Shown: piece after piece, positions 6,311-12,239 of the stretch | Layout: each line of letters starts with the position of its first letter | How positions within the stretch are numbered: position 1 is the first letter of the stretch | From: Longimonas sp046498435 | GTDB taxonomy: Bacteria > Bacteroidota > Rhodothermia > Rhodothermales > Salinibacteraceae | Assembly (NCBI RefSeq): GCF_046498435.1 | Contig: NZ_JAWOAR010000251.1 | Span: forward strand, 1 to 16,999 | DNA length: 16,999 nucleotides | Direction: 5' to 3' | The notes under the pieces: model-generated | What the model was told of the DNA's origin: nothing | Database searches by the model: none | What the model saw: the letters and a program-made list of their open reading frames with translations, nothing else | Program-made: the position numbers and the translations under genes

Positions 6311-8029
6311 TCATCGAAGCATAACCATGCGGTGTGCCTCAACATGATTGCCGGCTTCAAGACGCACGAAATACGTGCCACTGGGCAGGTCATGCGGCTG
6401 AAACGCCACCTCGTGGTAGCCTGCTGAAAAGGTGCGCTCGGCCACTTCTTGCACCAGCGTACCTGTGATGGTCCACACCGTAAGCGTCACCTCGGTAGCA
6501 CGCGGCAGTTCAAACGCAATCGTCGTTTCTTCCCGAAAGGGATTCGGGAAGTTACCGATTAACGCGGGCGGACTCTCGCGGTCCGACAGCGCGCCGCGCC
6601 CCACCTTGAGCACAGACGACAGACGGTCGGGCGCGTTGTCGGTGACATAGCGCACGCGATAAAAGAGCACATCAGCACGCGGGTCGGCATCGGTAACGGT
6701 GTATCGGCGCTCGTTTTCGGAGAGGCGGGTGCCGTCGGCTTGGAGCGCTGTCGCAAACGGTTCCCAGTCTGTGCGGGTAGTTGAGCGCTCAACGACGTAG
6801 CGCCCCTCGCTGTGCGGTGCGGTCCACGACAGTTCGACCGCCTCGCTTTGCACCTGCGCCTGCCAGTCAGATACCGGGGTTGAGGTAGGAGCAGACAGGG
6901 GGAGCACAACTTGTACCGCATGATCGGTGCGACGGGGGGCCGCATCGGGCGCTTCGGGATTGGGCCAGGGTCCGTATGTCACCGCCTGGGCATGCGGGGT
7001 CGCGGTGGTGCGTAGCCGATGCACGGCCTCCTCATTGAGCACGTCTCGGATCGTCTGCACCCACGCCAGCTGCCCCCGAAACGGATACAACGTTTCAACT
7101 GATGGCGTGCGTTCGAACGGGCGCTGGCCAAATGTAAGTGGCGCACGTCCGGCAGGGCGGGGCGTATGACGCTCATGGGCAACGCGCTCCCCATCCACGT
7201 AGACCGATGTCTGCGACGAGGCCCGCTCGTATGTTACCGCCACATGATGCCAGCGTCCATCGGCAACCAGCGTTCTGGTGCGCACCGGATGATGCGCCGC
7301 TTCGGTGCCATGGTATACGTGCAAATGACCTGCGGGGGTAGTTACCAGTTCGAGCGGATACGGCGTCTCGGGCGTGCCTGTCCAAGTAGATGTGATGACC
7401 GCATTGCGGCTCATGGTGCGCATCCAGAACGCAATCGTGAAGGCGCGCGGCACACGCTGCGGGGTAAAAGCGCGTTCGTTAGCAGGCCGCTCACGCTCCG
7501 AAAAAGGAGAGGCAGAAGGCGCTTCATTCGGAAAGCTCCAGGCCCACGTGTCGCGTCCCGAGGGGGCAGGCTCCACCGTGAGCGTGGTACGCACCGGAGA
7601 TGCCTGCACCGTGTCGGGTCCGGTAAATGGAGTGAGCTGCCACGTAGCTCGATCGGTGGCCTCTCCCGTGCGCACGCGCATCACGACCTCGAATGGCCCG
7701 TGCTGGGGCGTATCGAAATGGAGGGTCCATGCCTCGGAGCGGGTTGCTGCTTCAAACGCTACCGGACGCACGCCATAGTGCAGCACCTCGACCGTATCGA
7801 TAGCTGTGTCAGATGGACCATCGATCGCGAGCTGCCGCGTATCAGGGGGAAGCGACAGGCTGGCCACAACGTGCGTTGTATCTCGCGTCCACCGCGTATC
7901 AGGATCTGCTTGATGGGCGGTGGCAGGCTGAAGGCATATCCAGCCCAGTGCGATGATAACCCCGGCGACCCCGAGGCCTAACCGAATAGGAAGCCACAAT
8001 ACCTCGCCCTGATTTCTTTTTTTCGGCAT
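6311..8029 (-). CDS. Secreted LamG-domain protein with a type IX secretion C-terminal sorting domain
   Basis: From ATG 8029 the product is 572 residues; an in-frame TTG at 8053 would add eight. A signal peptide or N-terminal membrane segment (about residues 14-34) ends near ATAHQ. Next comes a beta-rich region, then a LamG/concanavalin-like jelly roll (about 195-342) with AFTIAFWMRT and the diagnostic DGRWHHVAVTYE followed by VYVDGE. A fibronectin-III-like segment follows (about 390-475; VERSTTRTDWEPF). The last 85 residues match the T9SS type A sorting domain: NFPNPF (493-498), TTIAFELP, a G-TLVQEV turn and LPSGTYFVRLEAG. I see no catalytic motif, so a surface-attached or secreted binding or structural role is the safest reading. 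The gene converges on the lipoprotein pair and diverges from rsmE. Confidence 0.8.
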   Translation of the reverse strand: MPKKRNQGEVLWLPIRLGLGVAGVIIALGWICLQPATAHQADPDTRWTRDTTHVVASLSLPPDTRQLAIDGPSDTAIDTVEVLHYGVRPVAFEAATRSEAWTLHFDTPQHGPFEVVMRVRTGEATDRATWQLTPFTGPDTVQASPVRTTLTVEPAPSGRDTWAWSFPNEAPSASPFSERERPANERAFTPQRVPRAFTIAFWMRTMSRNAVITSTWTGTPETPYPLELVTTPAGHLHVYHGTEAAHHPVRTRTLVADGRWHHVAVTYERASSQTSVYVDGERVAHERHTPRPAGRAPLTFGQRPFERTPSVETLYPFRGQLAWVQTIRDVLNEEAVHRLRTTATPHAQAVTYGPWPNPEAPDAAPRRTDHAVQVVLPLSAPTSTPVSDWQAQVQSEAVELSWTAPHSEGRYVVERSTTRTDWEPFATALQADGTRLSENERRYTVTDADPRADVLFYRVRYVTDNAPDRLSSVLKVGRGALSDRESPPALIGNFPNPFREETTIAFELPRATEVTLTVWTITGTLVQEVAERTFSAGYHEVAFQPHDLPSGTYFVRLEAGNHVEAHRMVMLR

Positions 8030-8201
8030 TGTATTCACCACGCATCCAGCCAATTACGATAGCGGATGTTAACGTGCCGTTAACGTACTATTTGTATGTG
8101 GCAACTGCAAGTTTGGGCGTCTGGAACCGTAAGGTAAATGCTACGCGTTGAGTAATTTGTATGTTGGTTTTTTGCTTTTTATACGCTGCCTCTAACGGTT
8201 C
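8030..8201. promoter_or_regulatory. Divergent intergenic region with two pairs of direct repeats
   Basis: This gap separates the minus-strand LamG gene from + strand rsmE, so it should hold promoters for both. GTTAACGT occurs at 8068-8075 and 8079-8086 (11 bases apart, one helical turn), and each copy contains the palindrome GTTAAC. ATTTGTATGT occurs at 8090-8099 and again at 8155-8164. A T-rich stretch (8167-8182) lies just upstream of rsmE. No convincing promoter hexamers or TAnnTTTG box can be fixed, and the repeats are only candidate regulator sites. Confidence 0.4.
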
Positions 8202-8924
8202 ATGACGACTGCCTTCTATGCCCCGCCCGATCAGTTTCGCCAGGGCCGCGTGGTTTTGCCTCCAAATGAAACCCGCCATGCCGTGCGGGCCTTGCGCCAC
8301 CGCGCGGGCGACGAAATTGTGGTGGTAGATGGCGTGGGCGGATGGCACCACGTGCGGCTGGCTCAGACCGGCCAGGACCAGGCCCTGGGCACCGTGGTGC
8401 GCTCAAAACGTGAGGTGGGCGAACCCGAGGCTCCGCTCGTGCTGGCTGTGGGCGTTCTTCAGAAGCGAGGACGCTACGAAACGCTTGTCGAAAAGGCTGT
8501 AGAGCTGGGCGTTACTACACTGGTTCCGCTGGTTACCGAACGCGCAGAGCGGCACCACATACGCCAAGACCGCCTCCGCAAGATCATGGTAGCTGCAATG
8601 AAGCAATGTAGGCGTTCCCGGCTCCCTACGCTGACCACTCCACGCTCACTCGCGCAGGTGCTGGTTCGATACCCGCGACTCTCGGCATTCTGCTGCCACG
8701 AATCGGGCACCGGGCGGCAGGCCCTGGTCGATGCTGTGCGGGCCCGTACAGCAGGGATGCTGCTCGCTGTGGGCCCCGAGGGCGGCTTTACCCCGCGCGA
8801 GATTGATCTGGCTCGCCGGGCAGGGGCCGGGCTCGTACAACTGGGCCCGCGACGCTTACGCACCGAAACAGCCGCCTTAGCAGCTACCAGCGCGGTTATG
8901 CTGGAACGAGCCCGCATGCTCTGA
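8202..8924 (+). CDS. rsmE: 16S rRNA (uracil(1498)-N(3))-methyltransferase
   Basis: RsmE is a SPOUT-family methyltransferase that uses S-adenosylmethionine to methylate U1498 in the 30S decoding region. The 240-residue product has the normal family length. The N-terminal PUA-like RNA-binding part contains HAVRALRHRAGDEIVVVDG (26-44). The SPOUT domain shows QKRGRYETLVEKAVELGV (87-104), MKQCRRSRLP (133-142), the SAM-binding GPEGGFTPREI (191-201) and the C-terminal knot LGPRRLRTETA (214-224). All key elements are intact. It is followed 65 bases later by the Nudix gene on the same strand. Confidence 0.95.
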   Translation: MTTAFYAPPDQFRQGRVVLPPNETRHAVRALRHRAGDEIVVVDGVGGWHHVRLAQTGQDQALGTVVRSKREVGEPEAPLVLAVGVLQKRGRYETLVEKAVELGVTTLVPLVTERAERHHIRQDRLRKIMVAAMKQCRRSRLPTLTTPRSLAQVLVRYPRLSAFCCHESGTGRQALVDAVRARTAGMLLAVGPEGGFTPREIDLARRAGAGLVQLGPRRLRTETAALAATSAVMLERARML

Positions 8925-8989
8925 TCTGCCCCTCACTCGACTCAAAGCAGCCTGCATATCGCATCCGCTAATACTCTTGCTATTTGTTT

Positions 8990-9547
8990 ATGAGTGACTT
9001 AACCGAGACGTCTATTTCTTCGGAATCCGTGTTCGACGGTCACCTGCTGCATGTGCGGTGCGACGAGGTGCGCCTGCCTGATGGGCGCACCGCCCCACGC
9101 GAGTGGATCGACCACCCCGGTGCCGTGGCGGTGGTGCCTCTTTTTGCCAACGGCGACACCATGCTTATCCAGCAGTTTCGGTTTCCGCCGCGACGTACGT
9201 TCCTGGAGGTCCCTGCTGGTAAGTTTGACCACAACGACGAACCCCCGATATCTGTTGGAAAGCGCGAATTGAAAGAGGAAACGGGGCTTACCGCTGAGAC
9301 GATGACGGACATGGGCCTGTTTTTCCCCTGCATCGGTTACAGCAACGAGGTCATTCATGTGTACCTTGCCGAGGACCTTACCGAGGGCGACCAGCAGTTG
9401 ACAGATGGCGAGTTTGTAGAGCCTGTGCGTATGCCCTTTGAAGAAGCCGTAACAAAGGCGCTGGATGGTACCTTGAAAGATATGAAGACCATTACGGCAC
9501 TCACACGCGCTCGGCATGCGATTCAGGCGCGGGGTACGAAGATTTGA
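8990..9547 (+). CDS. Nudix hydrolase, ADP-ribose pyrophosphatase type
   Basis: The 185-residue product from ATG 8990 has the layout of ADP-sugar pyrophosphatases (NudF-like): an N-terminal beta segment with REWIDHPGAVAVVPL, then IQQFRFPPRRTFLEVPAGK, then the Nudix helix RELKEETGL (92-100), which carries the metal-binding glutamates. Such enzymes hydrolyse ADP-ribose and related compounds to AMP plus ribose-5-phosphate. The spacing between G77 and R92 is one residue longer than the canonical Gx5Ex7RE pattern, so the first acidic position falls on D83 or E84. An in-frame TTG at 8984 is a weaker start. Exact substrate cannot be read from sequence. Confidence 0.88.
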   Translation: MSDLTETSISSESVFDGHLLHVRCDEVRLPDGRTAPREWIDHPGAVAVVPLFANGDTMLIQQFRFPPRRTFLEVPAGKFDHNDEPPISVGKRELKEETGLTAETMTDMGLFFPCIGYSNEVIHVYLAEDLTEGDQQLTDGEFVEPVRMPFEEAVTKALDGTLKDMKTITALTRARHAIQARGTKI

Positions 9548-9587
9548 GCGAGAGCCCCTCTACGCTGAACATGCAGCCCGGTACAGC

Positions 9588-9617
9588 ATACATGTTTGAT
9601 GCATATGTGATACATGT
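9588..9617. promoter_or_regulatory. Paired ATACATGT direct repeats upstream of secG
   Basis: ATACATGT occurs at 9588-9595 and 9610-9617, exactly 22 bases apart (two helical turns), with the related GCATATGTG at 9601-9609 between them. The AT-rich patch stands out in the Nudix-secG gap. It could be a dimeric regulator site; there is no direct support for function. Confidence 0.3.
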
Positions 9618-9618
9618 G

Positions 9619-9649
9619 AACAACACGCAATGGCTTGATGCGTGTTGTT
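9619..9649. terminator. Perfect 11-bp hairpin between the Nudix gene and secG
   Basis: AACAACACGCA (9619-9629) pairs perfectly with TGCGTGTTGTT (9639-9649) around a 9-base loop. No T-run follows, so it is either a Rho-type or atypical terminator for the Nudix gene or a structured secG leader. It lies 53 bases upstream of the secG start. Confidence 0.45.
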
Positions 9650-9701
9650 GTCCGCACTGTTTGCCTGCCAACTACCCGCACACGAGAATACACCTGCTGT
9701 A

Positions 9702-10085
9702 ATGTCGATTCCGTTTATCATCACCCTCGGCATCATTACGCTGATCGCGCTCTTGATGGTCATAGTCATCCTGCTTCAGAGCGGTCAAGGGGGCGGGCTT
9801 GCAGGCATTGCCTCCAGCGCTGGAACGCGGCAAGTCTTAGGCACGCGGCAAGCGCCCGATCTGCTTGAGAAGATCACGTGGGTGCTGGGCACAGCGTTCA
9901 TCGTGCTCTGCATCCTGATCAACTTCATGGTGCAGAATGAAGGCCCGGAAGAAAGCATCATTCAGCAGCAGGCCCCCCAGTCGCAACAGCAGGAGCAGCA
10001 AATTCCAGCTGCACCCGGCGATGAAGATGGAGCCGCTCCGCTGCCCGGCGATGATGGGGGGCAGCAGCAATCTCCCCAAGAGTAA
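9702..10085 (+). CDS. secG: Preprotein translocase subunit SecG
   Basis: SecG is the small accessory subunit of the SecYEG channel in the cytoplasmic membrane. From ATG 9702 the product is 127 residues with two membrane helices (about 4-25 and 57-77). Between them lies the family signature LLQSGQGGGLAG (24-35) and the GTR/APDLLEKITW loop leading into helix two. After residue 80 comes an acidic, Gln/Pro-rich tail, longer than in E. coli SecG. The frame is open back to a GTG at 9642, but that extension crosses the hairpin and would add a soluble segment before helix one, so ATG 9702 is preferred. A strong terminator lies 90 bases downstream. Confidence 0.93.
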   Translation: MSIPFIITLGIITLIALLMVIVILLQSGQGGGLAGIASSAGTRQVLGTRQAPDLLEKITWVLGTAFIVLCILINFMVQNEGPEESIIQQQAPQSQQQEQQIPAAPGDEDGAAPLPGDDGGQQQSPQE

Positions 10086-10176
10086 CCGCTCCGTCATTTT
10101 CGAACACGCTCTGAGTGGATGCTGGGGACTCTCCCAGGTACCATTGTGTGTTCGCATCTCCTCTTCTGCGACTACA
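10086..10176 (+). other. secG 3' region up to the terminator
   Basis: This short non-coding stretch holds only a small hairpin (CTGGG at 10122-10126 with CCCAG at 10133-10137). I see no gene in it. Confidence 0.4.
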
Positions 10177-10213
10177 AAAGCGGCCTCCTCAGTGCTCATG
10201 AGGAGGCCGCTTT
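10177..10213. terminator. Strong bidirectional intrinsic terminator
   Basis: A 15-bp perfect stem, AAAGCGGCCTCCTCA (10177-10191) with its complement at 10199-10213, encloses a 7-base loop. It has TTT at its 3' end on the + strand and TTTT on the minus strand. It should end the + strand secG transcript and could also stop minus-strand transcription that passes the rnpB 3' end at about 10470. Confidence 0.9.
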
Positions 10214-10469
10214 CATGTGAATACACCAACTATGCATGGGGCTAATCCTCCCCAATCCAGTTACCGCATTGCGGGATCACTTCCGCCACAGAACACCGAA
10301 TTTGGAGATGGATGTTTGGTAGCTGTTAGGTTGCAAGTGATCCCCTCGTCATCCCGGGTCAGAGTTAGCGACTACCGGATGTTTTGCTCGTTCATCCGTT
10401 CACACATCCGCACCTCGACATACGAACGGAGCATGCCGAGCAGGTATCACAGAGCAAGATAACTGCGGC
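10214..10469. other. Non-coding stretch between the terminator and the rnpB 3' end
   Basis: No credible protein gene is seen on either strand across these 256 bases. The notable element is a 10-bp inverted repeat, GGGATCACTT at 10273-10282 and AAGTGATCCC at 10335-10344, enclosing 52 bases, with a small CCGC-ATT-GCGG hairpin (10264-10274) overlapping its left edge. A weaker CCGTTC/GAACGG pair lies at 10396-10401 and 10424-10429. The first could be a structured small RNA or a relic of a short inverted-repeat element; I cannot assign it to a known family. Confidence 0.4.
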
Positions 10470-10910
10470 GGCGTACGCACCGATAAGCCGAATTCTGTCC
10501 GTGAAGGGGGCGGGCCGCAGGCCGCCTGCACCTCCAGGAGCACCATCTATCTGGACGCTCCGTTGCCGGAGCGTTCGAGCGGCCTACCCGCGTCGCGGTT
10601 TAGCGGGCCGCTGTATCGGCTACCCGCAGGCAGCCGTGCGACGCTGCTTGGCCTTGCACCTCAGTGGGGTTTGCCTGGCCGCACGTGTCACCACGCACGC
10701 CGGGGAGTTCTTACCTCTCCTTTTCACCCCTTACCTGTGCCCCGACAGAAGTCGAGGCCATCGGCGGGTCAGCTTTCTGTTGCACATGCCGTCGCTCAAC
10801 TGTAACAGCCGAGCGCCTTCCGGTTAGGAAGCACGATGCCCTATGGTGTTCGGACTTTCCTCACCGCCACCCGTATGGGCAGCGGAGCGATGCCCCAGCG
10901 CGTACGCCAA
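10470..10910 (-). ncRNA. rnpB: RNase P RNA, bacterial (type A-like)
   Basis: This is the catalytic RNA of RNase P, which removes 5' leaders from tRNA precursors. On the minus strand the 5' conserved element GAGGAAAGTCCGAAC lies at about 10849-10863, and the 3' conserved element ACAGAATTCGGCTTATCGGT at about 10479-10498. Helix P1 closes the molecule: GGCGTACGC at the 5' end (10900-10908) pairs with GCGTACGCC at the 3' end (10470-10478). Internal landmarks also match, including GGTAAGGGGTGAAAAGG, GGCAAACCCC followed by GTGCAAGGCC, and AGATAGATG. The roughly 440-base span is reasonable for a bacterial RNase P RNA. Exact ends are uncertain by about ten bases, and the 5' end may reach 10920. Open frames read through this region are artefacts. 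Confidence 0.95.
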
Positions 10911-10925
10911 GGGGGTTCTGATTGA

Positions 10926-10958
10926 CGAAATTGTTAGGGGGCATGTTCGCGCAGCAAA
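10926..10958 (-). promoter_or_regulatory. Candidate rnpB promoter (Bacteroidota-like)
   Basis: Read on the minus strand, TTTG (10955-10958) is followed after 18-22 bases by TAACAATTTCG (10926-10936). This resembles the Bacteroidota -33 TTTG and -7 TAnnTTTG boxes with mismatches. Initiation about seven bases further would fall near 10919, just before the P1 helix of rnpB. Confidence 0.35.
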
Positions 10959-10978
10959 CACAGCGCACACACGACCAC

Positions 10979-11022
10979 ACCCGAAAAGCAGACCCGAAAA
11001 GCAGACCCGAAAAGCAGACCCG
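10979..11022. repeat. Three exact copies of a 13-bp tandem repeat
   Basis: ACCCGAAAAGCAG is repeated without change at 10979-10991, 10992-11004 and 11005-11017, followed by a partial ACCCG. It lies between the 3' end of the minus-strand coiled-coil gene (11038) and the rnpB promoter region. On the minus strand each copy contributes a TTTT run, so it could help terminate transcription before rnpB. The exact copies suggest recent slippage. Confidence 0.9.
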
Positions 11023-11037
11023 CGAATGCAAACGGGG

Positions 11038-11823
11038 CTACACGCCCGTACCCAGGTTGAGCTCTTCATTGGTAGCCTCAGCGGTTTCCTCGTACAGCTC
11101 CTGGTCGACAATAATTCGGCCAGTGTGCTCACACGGAATCACACGCTTGCGCTTGCGAATCTCTACCTGACGCTGAGGCGGCACAGCAAATCCGGCTGCA
11201 GCACCGCGACGAAGCGGCACCACTGCACGGCCATCGCGTAAACGATCACGTAGCTTCGAGTACGATCGTAGGTAGCGTTCGTCGACCTGCTCCTTGGCCT
11301 CATCGCGCACCTCTTCGAGCGCCTTCTCTTCAGTCTTCGTATCAGCTACGACCTCATCCAGCTTCTCCTTTTTCTCGTCCAGAATGTCGTTGAGGTCGTC
11401 GAGGTCCTCTTTGGTATCGGCAATGGCCGACTCATTCGCAGCAATCGTCTTCTCGGCACGCTCAATGGTTTCGCGCGCCTCAGAAATGCGCTCTTTCTGC
11501 GTTTCAATTTCGGAGGTCAGCGCATCGTACTCTCGGTTATTCCGTACCTGAAGCTGCTGCTCCTCATACTTCTCAATCAGGCCTTCGGCTTCTTTGATGT
11601 CCACGTCGGCCTGACGCTTATCGACTTTTGCCTGCTTTAACTCTTCCTCATAGTTCTCCAGCCGTGTTTGCAACCCGGCCTGTTCATCCTCCAGATCCTG
11701 TATTTCTTCGGGCAAATCGCCGCGCAACTTCTGAATCCGGTCGATGCGGTTGTCTATGTGCTGTAACCGGATGAGCGCACGCAGCTGCTTTTCAATAGTC
11801 TTTTTCGTTTCCGCAGTGGCCAT
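11038..11823 (-). CDS. Coiled-coil protein of the CT398/C4-type zinc-ribbon family with a degenerate ribbon
   Basis: From ATG 11823 the product is 261 residues; an in-frame TTG at 11832 would add three. Residues about 5-180 form a long charged coiled coil, containing the family hallmark RNNREYDALTSEI (94-106). The C-terminal domain follows the usual order: a GRAVVPLRRG strand (198-207), PPQRQVEIRK, then VIPCEHTGRIIVD. In typical members this domain is a zinc ribbon with two Cys pairs (roughly C-GGC and CEHCGR). Here the first pair is replaced by AAAGFA, two residues shorter, and the second keeps only C231. The fold may remain but four-cysteine zinc binding cannot. Members are thought to act as nucleic-acid or protein scaffolds; the role is not established. 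Confidence 0.82.
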   Translation of the reverse strand: MATAETKKTIEKQLRALIRLQHIDNRIDRIQKLRGDLPEEIQDLEDEQAGLQTRLENYEEELKQAKVDKRQADVDIKEAEGLIEKYEEQQLQVRNNREYDALTSEIETQKERISEARETIERAEKTIAANESAIADTKEDLDDLNDILDEKKEKLDEVVADTKTEEKALEEVRDEAKEQVDERYLRSYSKLRDRLRDGRAVVPLRRGAAAGFAVPPQRQVEIRKRKRVIPCEHTGRIIVDQELYEETAEATNEELNLGTGV

Positions 11824-12239
11824 AATGGGCAAGGGTCGAGGTAGATCAGTATACGCGTTGTGGGTAAACTGTGGGCCGTAGCCAACGACTTATTACCCAT
11901 GGATGCCACACAAGGTTCAACCTGGCGTGCGCCGAACTACCGGTTTTGCCCAAACCCCATGTGCGTTTCCCTGTGATCTCCGACATGGCGCCTGCAACTT
12001 GTCGGTTGCCCCGTTCATTCACTTTGCATGCACAGATCCGTGTTTTTCGCGCGGTTGTATTCAGCCCTGTGCAGGGTCAGCCCCCGATTGTTTAACAAAA
12101 GAAAACGCCGCGCGGTCATCATTCACGGATCCACCTGGTATCACTGGATGCAACCTACCATACAGTGCTCGCCATACGGTACGTACGATCTGGCTCTTGG
12201 GCCTGCCGCTTTCTATTTTCGTAGCTTTCCCCTGCTTTT
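11824..12239. other. Divergent intergenic region, about 416 bases, no gene seen
   Basis: This region separates the minus-strand coiled-coil gene from the + strand alkaline phosphatase, so it should hold promoters for both. Open frames across it lack codon bias and recognisable protein features. A TATACT hexamer on the minus strand (about 11851-11856) and TATTTTCG on the + strand (about 12213-12220) are possible promoter pieces, neither with a convincing partner. CCCTGTGCAGGG (12065-12076) is a short near-palindrome. I found no Pho-box-like direct repeats. Confidence 0.4.

Noticed and set aside
7166..7981. 271-codon + strand open frame inside the LamG gene
   Set aside because: It is antisense to a gene with clear domains, and its translation is Arg/His/Cys-rich with no recognisable motif.
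10979..11022. CRISPR array
   Set aside because: The units are 13 bases, directly abutting and without spacers; this is a simple tandem repeat. The same holds for 13767-13805 and 1538-1600.
10384..11241. Several + strand open frames of 80-147 codons over 10384-11241
   Set aside because: They lie across the RNase P RNA, the 13-bp repeat or the coiled-coil gene, and have no protein-like features.
6177..12004. A shared 15-mer, GCCTGCAACTTGTCG, at 6177-6191 and 11990-12004, with looser relatives near 8100 and 16935
   Set aside because: By a rough estimate one such 15-base match has a chance of about 0.1-0.3 in a window this size, and the flanks do not align, so a repeat family is not supported.
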